From the NCBI RefSeq assembly GCF_000020125.1, contig NC_010681.1, forward strand, positions 1,798,001 to 1,862,000: a stretch of 64,000 bases of DNA. Reading direction: 5' to 3'. Below the pieces are notes generated by a model that was not told the origin of the DNA, ran no database searches, and was given only the letters and a program-made list of their open reading frames with translations. How positions within the stretch are numbered: position 1 is the stretch's first letter; each line of letters opens with the position of its first letter. This DNA is from Paraburkholderia phytofirmans PsJN (lineage in GTDB: Bacteria > Pseudomonadota > Gammaproteobacteria > Burkholderiales > Burkholderiaceae). Positions 16,603-26,979 of this stretch are shown piece after piece. Both the position numbers and the translations under genes were made by a program.

Positions 16603-19600
16603 ATGCTCCAGCTCTTCTACTCGAATCGCTACGAAACCCTTGTCGGCGCGCTGCTCGACGACCTGGCGCAAGCGCCGTCCGATCCCTGGACCGCGCAGCC
16701 CGTGATCGTCCCGAGCGCGGCGGTGCGGCGCCGGCTCGAACTGGATATCGCCGCGCGCCAGGGCATCTGCGCGAATGTCAACTTTGGTTACCTCGCGCAA
16801 TGGCTATGGGCGCAGATCGGCGGCGTGATCGAGGTGCCAAAGCATTCGCCGTTCGCACCGGACCGGCTCGTGTGGCGCTGCTACCGGCTGCTAAGCGACG
16901 CTGACGAGGCGCTGCCCTGGAATGCGTCGCCGCGTTTGCGCACGTATCTCGATGCGGCGGACGCGTCGATGCGCTACGAACTTGCGCGGCGCGTGGCCAC
17001 CGTGCTCGACCACTATCTGACCTATCGCCCGGAGTGGCTGTTGCAATGGCAGAAGGGCGGCTCGATCTTCGCGAGCGGCGCGGCTGACGACACCGGCCCG
17101 CGCCTCGCCGGCGCGAGTGAAGCGGCGCGCGAGGATGAGCGCTGGCAAGCGGCGTTGTGGCGCGCGGTGCTCACGGAACTCTCGGGCGACGCGCAAACGC
17201 CCGCGGCCGCCTTGCCGCCCGCTTATCGTTTTCTCGACGAAATCGGCACGCTCGACCTCGAGGCGATTTCGAATGCGCAGTGGCCCGAAGCGGTCAGCGT
17301 GTTCGCGCTGCCGACCATGCCGCCGTTGCATGTGGCGTTGCTGCGCGCGCTTTCGCGTTGGGTCGACGTGCGGCTGTACGTGATGAATCCGTGCCGCGAG
17401 TTCTGGTTCGACGTCGTCAGCGCGGGGCGCGTCGAAGCGCTCGACGCCGCCGGCCAGCTCGACTATCAGGAAGTCGGCCATCCACTGCTCGCCGAGTGGG
17501 GCCGCCAGACCCAGGCGCAATTGCACATGCTGCACGAGTTGACCGAGAGCGCTGCTTCAGGCGAAGTCGGAGATTTCACGGAGAATCCGGAGCCGAGTTG
17601 GCTTGCCGCTGTGCAGAACGGCATCCTCAATTTGCAGGACGAGATTGAGGCCGACGAATTGCCGATCGAGAGCGGCATCGAAGTTCACGTCTGCCACAGC
17701 CTGTCGCGCCAACTCGAAGTGCTGCACGATCGTCTGCTCGGCTGGTTCGACGAGTTCGACGACCTGCAGCCGTCCGACGTGCTGGTTGCCGTGTCCGACC
17801 TCGCGGCGGCCGGTCCCTTGATCGACGCCGTGTTCGGCACCACGCCGCCCGGCGACACGCGCCGCATTCCGTATCGGATTACCGGCTTGCCGCCGTCGCA
17901 GGCCAATCCGGTTGCGCGTTTGCTGCTCGATTGGCTGGCCTTGCCCGAGCGCAGCGTGGGTGCGCCGGATCTGATCGAATGGCTGCGGGTCGATGCGATT
18001 GCCGTGCGTTACGGCATCGACGCCAGCTCGCTCGAAGCCGCGCAGGAATGGCTGGCCACGGCAGGCGCGCGTCGCGGGCTCGCGCCGGTCGAGCCGGCCG
18101 GCGAACACGTGCCGATCGCGCGTCACACGTTCGCGGATGCGCTCACGCGTCTTTATCTCGGCTACGCAATGCCGGACGGCGGCGAACCGGTCGATGCGTG
18201 GTTGCCGGTCGAAGGCGCCGACGGTTCGGATGCGGAACTGCTCGGCCGCCTGTCGCGTTTCGTCGACGACATCGACAGCTTCGCGGCGAATTGCGCGATC
18301 GAGCGCACGCCCTCCGAATGGACGCAACTGCTGCTCGAAACGCTTGCGCAGTGCTTCGACGGCGGCGTCGAGTTCGCCGATTCGCTCGCCGCCGTGCGCG
18401 ATGCGATCGACAAAATGGGCGACGCGATGCAAGCCGGCGCGCAAGAAGTTGCGATGCCCGCCGCAGTGGTGCGCGGCGCGCTAACCGAAGCGCTTGACGA
18501 CCCCGCGCGCGGCGGCGTGCCTTGGGGCAGCGTGACGTTTTCCTCGTTGACGAGTTTGCGCGGCTTGCCGTATCGCGTCGTCTGCCTGCTCGGCATGGAC
18601 GACGGCGTGTTGCCGAGTCTCGCGCGCGCCGACGAGTTCGACCTGATGGCCGCGTTCGGCAAAGCCGGCGACCGTCAGCGGCGCGACGACGAGCGCAATC
18701 TGTTCCTCGATCTTCTGCTCGCCGCGCGCGATCGTCTCTTCATCGCTTATACGGGCCGCAGCATTCGCGACAACGCGCCGCTGCCGCCGGCCGCGCTGGT
18801 CGACGAATTGCTCGACTATCTCGCGCAGGCGTCGGCGGGCGAGGGCGCGAGTCCGGCGGAAGTCGAGCGCGCGCGGCATGCGTTCATTGTCGATCATCCA
18901 TTGCAGGCGTTCGCGTCGGACTATTTCTCGTCGCAATCTGGGCTGTTCAGCTACGACGCGGACCGCGCCGAGCTGGCCACGTTGCTGGCCTCGCCCACGC
19001 ACGCCGCTGCGGCGCCGTTCTTCGATCAACCGTTGCCTCCGGAGGAACCTGCGCCGATTGCCTTCGACGAATTCGTGCGGTTCTGGCGTCATCCGGCACG
19101 GGCGTTATTGCGCGACCGTCTGGGCATCGTGTTGTCGGACGCACAAGGCGAACTACTCGACACCGAGCCGTTCGATCTGGACTACGCGGGGCGGGATGCA
19201 TTGGCGGACCGTCTATTGCCCGTGCTGCTCGACGTCGATACGGATGACGACGTCGTGTTCGAACGCGTGCGCCGCGTGGCGGCGGCGAGCCCGGAATTGC
19301 CGGGCGGCGCGACCGGCGCGGTGTGGCGCGCGCGTGAGCTAGGCGCGTTGCGTCAGCTCGCCGACAGCGTGCGCCGCGAGGTGGCTTCGGGTGTCGAGCG
19401 TTTGCCGTTCGTGCTCGACATCGCGCCGCGCTGGCCTGAGAGCGAGGAGCTTGCCGGCGCGCTGTTCGGCCCGCATGACGCGCTGCTCCGGCAAGCCGCC
19501 GAAACGCCGCTGCAATTGCACGGCAGTCTGAACCTGCTCACCGAAACAGGACAAGTGATTTTCCGCTACGCCAAACCTACCGCACGCGACTACCTGTCGG

Positions 19601-19977
19601 CATGGCTCGCACATCTGGTCTATTGCGCCGCGCGGCCGGACGGTCCACGCCGCACCGTATGGCATGGCAGCGGCGAGAGCTTCGAACTCGCGCCGGTCGC
19701 CGCGCCGCTCGACGAACTGGCGCCGCTCGCCGCGCTGTTTAGGGCAGGGCGCATGCTGCCGCTGCGCTTCTTTCCGAAGAGCGCGTGGACCAAAGTCAGC
19801 GAGAGCGATTCCGCGGCGCAGGGCGTCTGGATCAACGACCGAGTGCGTGGCGAATCCGACGACCCTGCTCTGCGCATCGCCTTGCGCGGCACCCCGCTCA
19901 CGATCGACGAGCCGTTCGGCAGTCTCGCCGCGATCGTGTTCAAGCCGCTCCTGCAACATCTGCGGAGCGCATCATGA
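16603..19977 (+). CDS. recC: Exodeoxyribonuclease V subunit gamma, RecC
   Basis: 1124 aa, the usual RecC size. The N terminus (MLQLFYSNRYETLVGALLDDL) and the PVIVPSAAVRRRLELDIAARQGICANVNFG block are typical of RecC, as is SLTSLRGLPYRVVCLLGMDDGVLP in the middle. RecC is the helicase-like, catalytically inactive subunit that scans for Chi in the RecBCD complex, which resects DNA ends for homologous recombination. The ATG at 16603 is chosen because upstream translation is not protein-like. Its stop overlaps the recB start by 4 bases (ATGA). It is divergent from the FUSC gene. Confidence 0.95.
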   Translation: MLQLFYSNRYETLVGALLDDLAQAPSDPWTAQPVIVPSAAVRRRLELDIAARQGICANVNFGYLAQWLWAQIGGVIEVPKHSPFAPDRLVWRCYRLLSDADEALPWNASPRLRTYLDAADASMRYELARRVATVLDHYLTYRPEWLLQWQKGGSIFASGAADDTGPRLAGASEAAREDERWQAALWRAVLTELSGDAQTPAAALPPAYRFLDEIGTLDLEAISNAQWPEAVSVFALPTMPPLHVALLRALSRWVDVRLYVMNPCREFWFDVVSAGRVEALDAAGQLDYQEVGHPLLAEWGRQTQAQLHMLHELTESAASGEVGDFTENPEPSWLAAVQNGILNLQDEIEADELPIESGIEVHVCHSLSRQLEVLHDRLLGWFDEFDDLQPSDVLVAVSDLAAAGPLIDAVFGTTPPGDTRRIPYRITGLPPSQANPVARLLLDWLALPERSVGAPDLIEWLRVDAIAVRYGIDASSLEAAQEWLATAGARRGLAPVEPAGEHVPIARHTFADALTRLYLGYAMPDGGEPVDAWLPVEGADGSDAELLGRLSRFVDDIDSFAANCAIERTPSEWTQLLLETLAQCFDGGVEFADSLAAVRDAIDKMGDAMQAGAQEVAMPAAVVRGALTEALDDPARGGVPWGSVTFSSLTSLRGLPYRVVCLLGMDDGVLPSLARADEFDLMAAFGKAGDRQRRDDERNLFLDLLLAARDRLFIAYTGRSIRDNAPLPPAALVDELLDYLAQASAGEGASPAEVERARHAFIVDHPLQAFASDYFSSQSGLFSYDADRAELATLLASPTHAAAAPFFDQPLPPEEPAPIAFDEFVRFWRHPARALLRDRLGIVLSDAQGELLDTEPFDLDYAGRDALADRLLPVLLDVDTDDDVVFERVRRVAAASPELPGGATGAVWRARELGALRQLADSVRREVASGVERLPFVLDIAPRWPESEELAGALFGPHDALLRQAAETPLQLHGSLNLLTETGQVIFRYAKPTARDYLSAWLAHLVYCAARPDGPRRTVWHGSGESFELAPVAAPLDELAPLAALFRAGRMLPLRFFPKSAWTKVSESDSAAQGVWINDRVRGESDDPALRIALRGTPLTIDEPFGSLAAIVFKPLLQHLRSAS

Positions 19978-22900
19978 GCGGCGCCATGAAGCATCACGCG
20001 CTGGTCGCCGAGGAGCTCGACGTCTTCGCCTGTTCGCTCGACGGCGTGAATCAGATCGAGGCGTCGGCGGGCACCGGCAAGACCTGGAATATCTGCGCGC
20101 TGTACGTACGGCTGCTGCTGGAAAAGAACCTGAACGCCGATCAGATTCTCGTCGTGACCTTCACGAAGGCGGCGACCGCGGAGTTGCACGAGCGCATTCG
20201 CGGCCGTCTCGCGGAATTGGATCGCGCTATCGATATGGATGACGACGGCGGCGATCCGTTCATCCGCCGGCTCTTTGAAACGACGCTGGCGCCGGAGCGG
20301 GGCATCGCGCGCGAAGACGCGTTGAAAGTGGTGCGGCGCGCGCTGCGCACTTTCGACCAGGCGGCGATCCACACCATCCACGCGTTCTGTCAGCGCGCGT
20401 TGCAGGAAGCGCCGTTCGCCGCGGCCATGCCGTTCGCCTTCGAAATGGAAGCCGACGACGCGGCCTTGCGCTTCGAAATGGCGGCCGACTTCTGGCGTGA
20501 GCAGGTGGAACCGGTGGCGCATGCGCATCCGGCGTTCGCCGCGTGGCTGGTGGCCAAACGCGCCGGTCCCGCGTCACTCGACGAGCAACTCGCGCGTCGG
20601 TTGAAAAAGCCGCTGGCGCAGTTGCGCTGGGGCAAGCTGGACGCAAACGGCACGGGCGCCGATCCGCAAGCCGGCTTCGACGCCGCGTGCGAGGTATGGC
20701 ATGCGGAGCGCGATGCGATCGTCCGTTTGTTGGCCGAGGCGCAAGACCGTCTCAGCAAGACGTCGCACAAGCCCGACCATGTGAGCGCCGCGATCGCCGC
20801 ATGGACCGAGTACTTCGCGCAGGGCGATTGTCATGCGCCGCCGCCGAAGGCCGCGTTGAAGCTCACGGCTTCGGCGTTGAAGAAGGCCACCAAGGTCAAG
20901 TTCGAGCCGCCCGAACATGCATTCTTCGAGCATGCCGAAGCGCTGGCGGCAGCCGTGGTCGCAGCCGAAGCCGCGCAACGCGCGCGCTGGCTCTCGCTTG
21001 TGCAGACCTGGCTCGACTACGCGCCCGCCGAACTGGTAGCGCGCAAACGCACGCGCCGCGTGGTGTCGTTCGACGATCTGCTGTCCAACCTGTATCGTGC
21101 GCTCGCGGCGCATCCCTGGCTTGCCGATGCGTTGCGCACGCGTTATCCCGCCGCGCTGATCGACGAGTTCCAGGACACCGATCCGCTGCAGTTCGCGATC
21201 TTCAGCCGCATCTTCGCGCCGGCCGGCCCGCTGTTTCTGGTCGGCGATCCGAAGCAGGCGATCTACAGTTTTCGCGCGGCGGATCTGCATACCTATCTGG
21301 CGGCGCGTGAGGCGGCTTCCGCGTGCTACACGCTGGCCGTCAATCAGCGCTCGACCGCGCCCATCGTCGAGGCGTGCAACCGGCTTTTCGAAGCCAACCA
21401 ACAAGCGTTCGTGCTGGAAGGTCTCGACTATCAGCCGGTGCGCGCGGGCGAACGGCGCAGGCCGCCGTTTTCCGACCCGGACGCGAGCGCTGGCGACTTC
21501 CGTATCTGGACCTTGCCTCAAGGCGAGGCCGCGTTGACCAAGCGCGAGGCCCAGCGTGAAGCGAGCGAAGCGTGTGCCGCCGAAATCGTGCGTCTGCTGC
21601 GCGGCGCGCGCGAAGGCACGGTGACGATCGGCGATGAGCCGCTCGCGCCGGGCAACATCGCGGTGCTGGTGCAAACGCATAAGCAGGGCAGTCTGATCAA
21701 ACGCGTGCTGGCCGCCTGGGGTGTCGGCAGCGTGGAGTTGGCGCAGGCGTCCGTGTTCGCTACGCTCGACGCCGAGCAGATCGAGCGCGTGCTGGCCGCC
21801 GTCGATACACCCGGCGACCTGCGCCGTCTGCGCGCGGCGCTCGCCACCGATTGGCTGGGCCTCGACGCCGCCGCGTTGTGGCGTCTCGAGCAGGTCGCCG
21901 ACGCGCCATCGGTTGCCGACGATCCCGCGCACGCCGCCGACGCGATGGGCTGGGTCGAACGTTTTTCGCGCTATCGCACGTTGTGGCATGAGCGCGGCTT
22001 CGCGGTGATGTGGCGCACGCTGATGCGTGAACTGCGCGTCGCGCAACGCCTGGTTGCGGCAGCGGATGGCGAACGTCGTCTGACGAACGTGAATCACCTG
22101 GCCGAACTCGTGCAGGCGCGCGCCGCCACGCAGCCGGGCATCGCGCCGACCTTGCGCTGGCTCGCCGCGCAACGCACGCAGGGCGGTGGCGAAGACGCGC
22201 AGTTGCGGCTCGAGTCGGACCGCAACCTCGTGCAGATCGTCACGGTCCACAAATCGAAAGGGCTCGAATATGCGGTGGTGTTCTGTCCGTTCCTGAACGA
22301 CGGCGGGTTGCGCGAGCCGCCGTCGTCCGGTCTGCCGGATGCGCGCGAGTATCACGACGAAACCGGCGACGCGGTGCTGCACTACGGTTGCGACGACGAA
22401 GAAGCCGAGCACGCATCGCGCTACGCAGTGCGCGAACAGGCGGCGGAACGGGCGCGGCTCGTCTACGTGGCGTTGACGCGCGCGGTGTACCGCTGCTATC
22501 TGGTGGCTGGTACGTATCAGTCCTCGCGCTCCACGAAAGAGTCGCGCCGCAGCGTGTTGAACTGGCTGGTGGCCGGCGAGGGTCACGACTTCGGCGACTG
22601 GCTTGCCGAGCCGCCCGACGAAGCCGCCTTGTCGGCGCGTTGGCAGGCACTGGCGGGCGGGCCGGTCACCCTCGCCGCGCTGCCGAAGCCGGCGCGCCGC
22701 GTGCCGCTCGAAAGCCTTCTGGACCGCAGTGCGCGGATGCAGGCGCGGGCCAATCGCAGGCCGTTGCGCGACCAGTGGCGCATGGCGAGTTTCAGCGGGC
22801 TGATCGCCGCCGGCAGTAAGAGCGAGGAGACGCACGCGCCGGTGGAAGAAGTGCGTCCCGATCACGACGAGATAGCCGATGCGCTCGCTGTCACGTCCAC

Positions 22901-23672
22901 GCTCGCGCCCGCGCCGCAGGCGCCGGTCTACGCCGAGGACGACATTCTCGCGTTTCCGCGCGGCGCCGCTGCGGGCGACTGTCTGCACCGCATGTTCGAA
23001 CTCGCTGATTTTTCGGAGCCGCATACATGGACCGACGCCATTCGCGGCGCGTTGCGCGAGCGTCCGGCGCCGGCTGTGTCTGAACTCGCCGCACACCTGC
23101 CGGCGATGATGCACAACCTGCTCAGAGACGTGGTCACCGCCGAACTGCAGCCCGGCATGACGCTCGCCCGGCTGAATCCGCGCCGGCGCCTGAACGAACT
23201 CGAGTTTCTGTTCGCCGCACCGTCGCTGGATTTCCCTGCGTTGCGCGAACTGTTGATCGAGCATGGCTATCCCGACGTCGCACTGGAACCCGGCGTGCTG
23301 CGTGGGTTCGTCAAAGGATTTATCGACATGATCGTCGAGTACGACGGACGTTTCTGGATCGTCGACTGGAAGTCGAACCATCTGGGCGACACCGCTGCCG
23401 ACTACGCCGCCGCGCCTCTCGAAGCGGCCATGGCGAGTCACGCGTATCACCTGCAGGCGCTGCTTTATACGGTCGCGCTGCATCGCTATCTGAGAACGCG
23501 GGTGCGCGATTATTCGTACGACACGCATATCGGCGGTTATCTGTATCTGTTCGTGCGCGGCGTGCGTCCGCATTGGCGCGACGCCGACGGACCGGCGGGC
23601 GTGCACATGCGGCGGCCCGCATTCGAACTGGTTGCGTTGCTCGATGCGGCCATGATCGGGGGTGTTGCATGA
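19974..23672 (+). CDS. recB: Exodeoxyribonuclease V subunit beta, RecB
   Basis: 1232 aa. The SF1 helicase Walker A is ASAGTGKT at residues 30-37. Further helicase motifs are FQDTDPLQ with GDPKQAIYSFRAADLHTYL, and VTVHKSKGLEYAVVF with RLVYVALTRA. The C-terminal nuclease domain ends with GFIDMIVEYDGRFWIVDWKSN, carrying the Asp and Asp-x-Lys catalytic residues. It is the 3'-5' helicase and the only nuclease of RecBCD. The start is the ATG of the ATGA overlap with recC, and the stop overlaps recD the same way, so the three genes are probably translationally coupled. Confidence 0.96.
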   Translation: MSGAMKHHALVAEELDVFACSLDGVNQIEASAGTGKTWNICALYVRLLLEKNLNADQILVVTFTKAATAELHERIRGRLAELDRAIDMDDDGGDPFIRRLFETTLAPERGIAREDALKVVRRALRTFDQAAIHTIHAFCQRALQEAPFAAAMPFAFEMEADDAALRFEMAADFWREQVEPVAHAHPAFAAWLVAKRAGPASLDEQLARRLKKPLAQLRWGKLDANGTGADPQAGFDAACEVWHAERDAIVRLLAEAQDRLSKTSHKPDHVSAAIAAWTEYFAQGDCHAPPPKAALKLTASALKKATKVKFEPPEHAFFEHAEALAAAVVAAEAAQRARWLSLVQTWLDYAPAELVARKRTRRVVSFDDLLSNLYRALAAHPWLADALRTRYPAALIDEFQDTDPLQFAIFSRIFAPAGPLFLVGDPKQAIYSFRAADLHTYLAAREAASACYTLAVNQRSTAPIVEACNRLFEANQQAFVLEGLDYQPVRAGERRRPPFSDPDASAGDFRIWTLPQGEAALTKREAQREASEACAAEIVRLLRGAREGTVTIGDEPLAPGNIAVLVQTHKQGSLIKRVLAAWGVGSVELAQASVFATLDAEQIERVLAAVDTPGDLRRLRAALATDWLGLDAAALWRLEQVADAPSVADDPAHAADAMGWVERFSRYRTLWHERGFAVMWRTLMRELRVAQRLVAAADGERRLTNVNHLAELVQARAATQPGIAPTLRWLAAQRTQGGGEDAQLRLESDRNLVQIVTVHKSKGLEYAVVFCPFLNDGGLREPPSSGLPDAREYHDETGDAVLHYGCDDEEAEHASRYAVREQAAERARLVYVALTRAVYRCYLVAGTYQSSRSTKESRRSVLNWLVAGEGHDFGDWLAEPPDEAALSARWQALAGGPVTLAALPKPARRVPLESLLDRSARMQARANRRPLRDQWRMASFSGLIAAGSKSEETHAPVEEVRPDHDEIADALAVTSTLAPAPQAPVYAEDDILAFPRGAAAGDCLHRMFELADFSEPHTWTDAIRGALRERPAPAVSELAAHLPAMMHNLLRDVVTAELQPGMTLARLNPRRRLNELEFLFAAPSLDFPALRELLIEHGYPDVALEPGVLRGFVKGFIDMIVEYDGRFWIVDWKSNHLGDTAADYAAAPLEAAMASHAYHLQALLYTVALHRYLRTRVRDYSYDTHIGGYLYLFVRGVRPHWRDADGPAGVHMRRPAFELVALLDAAMIGGVA

Positions 23673-25756
23673 GCACGTTCGAACAGAGCGCATCGGCGCC
23701 GCCTGAGCTCGACGACATCGGCGTGAGCCTGCCCGCGCCAGCGGATTTCAGTATCGCGCTCGCCGAAGGTTTCGCACGGCGCATCGGTGCGCTGGCGCGG
23801 CGCGGCGGCGCGTCGGCCGAGGCGGTCAAGTGGGCGGCGCGCAGCGCGTTCGCCGCGAGCCGCGCGACGGCCGAAGGCCACGTGTGCGTGCCGCTCGCCA
23901 TACTGGCGCGACGCTTCGAGGCGTCGAGCGCCGAAGTGCGCACCGCGCTGTTCGCGAGCGGCATGGCGAGCGATGGTTCGCAAAGCTCGGCGGCGTTGCG
24001 GCCGCTGGTGGTCGATGGGCAAGGGCGGCTGTATCTGGCTCGCTATTACGACTACGAGCGGCGGCTTGCGCGCGCGTTGGTGGCGCATGCGCGCGCGGAT
24101 GAGGGTGTCGAGCGATTGGCCAATGCCCAGACCCTCCACGAGCGTCTCCTGCGCTACTTCGGTCCGCCGAAGGACAACGAAGTCGACTGGCAACGCGTCG
24201 CGGCGGTCATGGCGCTGTCCGGGCAACTCACCATCGTCAGCGGTGGACCGGGCACCGGCAAGACCACCACCGTGGTCGGCGTGCTTGCCTGCCTGCTCGA
24301 TGCACGCACGGATCTGCGCATCGCACTCGCGGCTCCCACCGGCAAAGCCGCGCAGCGCATGCAGGAGGCCCTGCTCGCGCGCGCTGGCGATTTGCCGCCT
24401 GAACTCGCCGCGCGTTTGCCGCAGACGTCGTACACCTTGCATCGTTTGCTCGGCTCCGGGCCGGGAGGGCGCTTCCGGCATCATCGGGACAATCCGCTGC
24501 CTTACGACGTCGTCGTGATCGACGAGGCGTCGATGATCGACGTCGCCATGGCCGCGCATCTGCTCGACGCCATCGCGCCGCAGACTCGTCTCGTGATGCT
24601 CGGCGACAAGGACCAGCTCGCCGCCGTCGAGGCCGGCGCGGTGTTCGCCGAACTCAGCGCGCGCCCCACTTTTACGCAAGGTGGTTTGCAGCGGATCGCC
24701 GACGCGCTCGGCATCGACGAAAAGCAGCTCACGCAGGCGTTGCCGGGCGCGTCGCGGGGCTTGGGCGAGGAGCCTACGGATTTCTCCGCGCAGTCATACG
24801 TGCCTAACGACGATCTGTTTGCATACGCGGACTCACCTGGTGGGTTCGACGAACCACCCGGCGGTGACCTTTTCGAAAGCGCCGCGCCGCCACCTTCGCA
24901 CATAGCCACGGCGTCGCCCATGCAGAACCCGCTCGCCGATTGCGTCGTCTGGCTCGAGCGCAACTATCGGTTCGGTCTGGAGTCGCCCATCGGCCGCCTA
25001 TCGCTCGCGATTCGCAACGGGTCGGCTAGCGCCGCGCTCGATGTCTTGCGTACCGATCCCACTGAAACATGCGCGGCGGCGCTTTACGAAGACACGCACG
25101 CAACGCTTACCGAGCGCACCGTCGCACGACTCGCCGCAGGTTTCGCGCCGTATGCCGACGCGCTTGCCACAGCGCTAGCCGCCGAAGCACCCGACCCGTT
25201 GCCGCTTTTCGACGCGTTGAACCGTTTTCGCATTTTGTGCGCGACCCGTTCCGGACCGCGCGGCGTCGATCAGGTGAATGCGGCGATGGCGGCGCAGGTG
25301 CGGCGCGCGGCGGGTGTGACGCTGGCAGTGGGCGCGCAGTGGTTCGCCGGGCGTCCTGTGATGGTGACGCGCAACGACTACGCGCTCGGTCTCTTTAACG
25401 GCGACATCGGTATTGCGCTGCCGGGCGCGAACGGCGCGTTGCGCGTGTATTTCCGGACCGGCGATGGCGGCTTGCGAGCGGTATCGCCGGCGGCGCTGCC
25501 GCCCCACGACACTGCGTTCGCGCTCACGGTTCACAAATCGCAGGGTTCGGAATTCGAGCACGCGGTGCTGATGCTGCCGTCGGTATTCAGCCGGGTGTTG
25601 TCCCGCGAACTGGTGTACACGGCGATCACCCGCGCGCGCGAACGGGTCGAAGTGATCGGCGCGCGCGCCGTGCTGGCGCAGGCCATTGCGACGCCTACAC
25701 AGCGCGACTCCGGGTTAGCCGCGCGGATAGCGGAGGTGTGGCGCGGCGTTGAATAG
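23669..25756 (+). CDS. recD: Exodeoxyribonuclease V subunit alpha, RecD
   Basis: 695 aa. Walker A is GGPGTGKTT at residues 192-200, Walker B is VVIDEASMIDV, and the C-terminal helicase motif is FALTVHKSQGSEF. RecD is the 5'-3' helicase of RecBCD. Between motifs, around residues 350-430, there is an insert containing ALPGASRGLGEEPTDFSAQ that is longer than in enterobacterial RecD. The start ATG overlaps the recB stop (ATGA). Confidence 0.95.
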   Translation: MSTFEQSASAPPELDDIGVSLPAPADFSIALAEGFARRIGALARRGGASAEAVKWAARSAFAASRATAEGHVCVPLAILARRFEASSAEVRTALFASGMASDGSQSSAALRPLVVDGQGRLYLARYYDYERRLARALVAHARADEGVERLANAQTLHERLLRYFGPPKDNEVDWQRVAAVMALSGQLTIVSGGPGTGKTTTVVGVLACLLDARTDLRIALAAPTGKAAQRMQEALLARAGDLPPELAARLPQTSYTLHRLLGSGPGGRFRHHRDNPLPYDVVVIDEASMIDVAMAAHLLDAIAPQTRLVMLGDKDQLAAVEAGAVFAELSARPTFTQGGLQRIADALGIDEKQLTQALPGASRGLGEEPTDFSAQSYVPNDDLFAYADSPGGFDEPPGGDLFESAAPPPSHIATASPMQNPLADCVVWLERNYRFGLESPIGRLSLAIRNGSASAALDVLRTDPTETCAAALYEDTHATLTERTVARLAAGFAPYADALATALAAEAPDPLPLFDALNRFRILCATRSGPRGVDQVNAAMAAQVRRAAGVTLAVGAQWFAGRPVMVTRNDYALGLFNGDIGIALPGANGALRVYFRTGDGGLRAVSPAALPPHDTAFALTVHKSQGSEFEHAVLMLPSVFSRVLSRELVYTAITRARERVEVIGARAVLAQAIATPTQRDSGLAARIAEVWRGVE

Positions 25757-25779
25757 TGCCCATTTCACAGCAAACCCGC

Positions 25780-26421
25780 TCAACCAGCTGCGCCGCCCGA
25801 CTGCACGCCAACGTCGACGCGGCCACGCATGGTCTTCCGATACCAGAACGTCCACAACGTGAGCCCGCCGTAAATGCCGTAGCCGATAAACGGCGAAACG
25901 ACCAGGAAGCGCTCGATCGGCCACGTGAGCGCCATCCACGCACGCAGCGCCGTCTCGCCGGTCAGGCCGACGCCCCACACCAGCGTCATCAACCGCATCG
26001 CGCTGACGAGAGCCGGCCGCTCCTGCCACAGAGCCTCGAAGCGCGCCGCGCCGCCTTCCATTTCGCGCGCGACCGTGGCGCGCGCGAGGTAGAAGATCAG
26101 CGGGCGGCGCATCGGCAGCGAGAGCAGGAACACCACGCCGATCGCACCGGATATCAGCGACTCGCGCAGCAGCAGCATGCGCGGACTGCCGCCGAGCGCC
26201 ATCGCCGCGACTGAGAGCACGATGCCGGCTACGACTATCACGCTGAGCGCGTCGATGCGGCGGAAACGCGCGAGTTCGATCAGACTCCAGACGATCGGCG
26301 GCACGGCGGACGCGATCAACGCGCCGGTCTCGCCCAGACGCGGCAGCGCAAGCCGGTAGGCGAGCCACGGCAACAGAAAGTTGACAGCCAGTTCCAGCGC
26401 AAACCCTGGACGGAGCTTCAT
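25780..26421 (-). CDS. VC0807-like membrane protein
   Basis: 213 aa with about six membrane helices. The opening NFLLPWLAYRLALPRLGETGALIASAVPPIVWSL (read as two adjacent segments) and the ARFRRIDALSVIVVAGIVLS stretch fit the VC0807 family of uncharacterised integral membrane proteins. It is convergent with recD, 23 bp from its stop. No function can be given. Confidence 0.7.
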   Translation of the reverse strand: MKLRPGFALELAVNFLLPWLAYRLALPRLGETGALIASAVPPIVWSLIELARFRRIDALSVIVVAGIVLSVAAMALGGSPRMLLLRESLISGAIGVVFLLSLPMRRPLIFYLARATVAREMEGGAARFEALWQERPALVSAMRLMTLVWGVGLTGETALRAWMALTWPIERFLVVSPFIGYGIYGGLTLWTFWYRKTMRGRVDVGVQSGGAAG

Positions 26422-26574
26422 GTGAATTTACGCTGTAAGCGAAAAACGCAGTATCGATGAACCAGCCGCGTCGATGCAAATACTTTTTCGCATCGGCAGA
26501 CGCGCTCGATAGTCCGTAGTCGGTGATCGGTCGCGCGCTGTGTACACTCATGTTTCCCGGTTCAAGCTCGCGTC

Positions 26575-26979
26575 ATGACATCCCGCTATCCCATCCCGCC
26601 GAACGAAATCGAACTGACCGCAGTGCGCGCGCAAGGAGCGGGCGGCCAGAACGTCAACAAGGTGTCGAGCGCCATTCATCTGCGCTTCGACGTGCAGGCA
26701 TCTTCGTTGCCAGAAGTGTTGAAGATGCGCCTGCTCGCGCTATCCGATCACCGGCTCACGCGCGACGGCGTGGTGATCATCAAGGCGCAGGAGCATCGGA
26801 CTCAGGAGATGAACCGGGCGGCGGCGCTGGCGCGGCTCGATGAACTGATCGAAAGCGTCAGCGTGACGCGCAAGCCGCGCGTCGCAACCCGGCCGACGCG
26901 CGCGTCGAACCTGCGGCGCCTCGACGGCAAAGCCAAGCGCAGTGAGATCAAATCCGGCCGCGGCCGGGTGGACGATTAA
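26575..26979 (+). CDS. arfB: Ribosome rescue peptidyl-tRNA hydrolase ArfB (YaeJ)
   Basis: 134 aa, the usual ArfB length. The catalytic GGQ motif is Gly23-Gly24-Gln25 in GAGGQNVNKVSSAIHLRFD. The C-terminal tail is basic (KPRVATRPTRAS, AKRSEIKSGRG), as needed to enter the empty mRNA channel of stalled ribosomes. It lacks the tRNA-reading domains of release factors RF1/RF2. Its stop codon overlaps the stop of the convergent EAL gene by two bases. Confidence 0.95.
   Translation: MTSRYPIPPNEIELTAVRAQGAGGQNVNKVSSAIHLRFDVQASSLPEVLKMRLLALSDHRLTRDGVVIIKAQEHRTQEMNRAAALARLDELIESVSVTRKPRVATRPTRASNLRRLDGKAKRSEIKSGRGRVDD

Noticed and set aside
20574..23693. 1039-codon minus-strand open frame
   Set aside because: Antisense shadow of recB, for the same reason.
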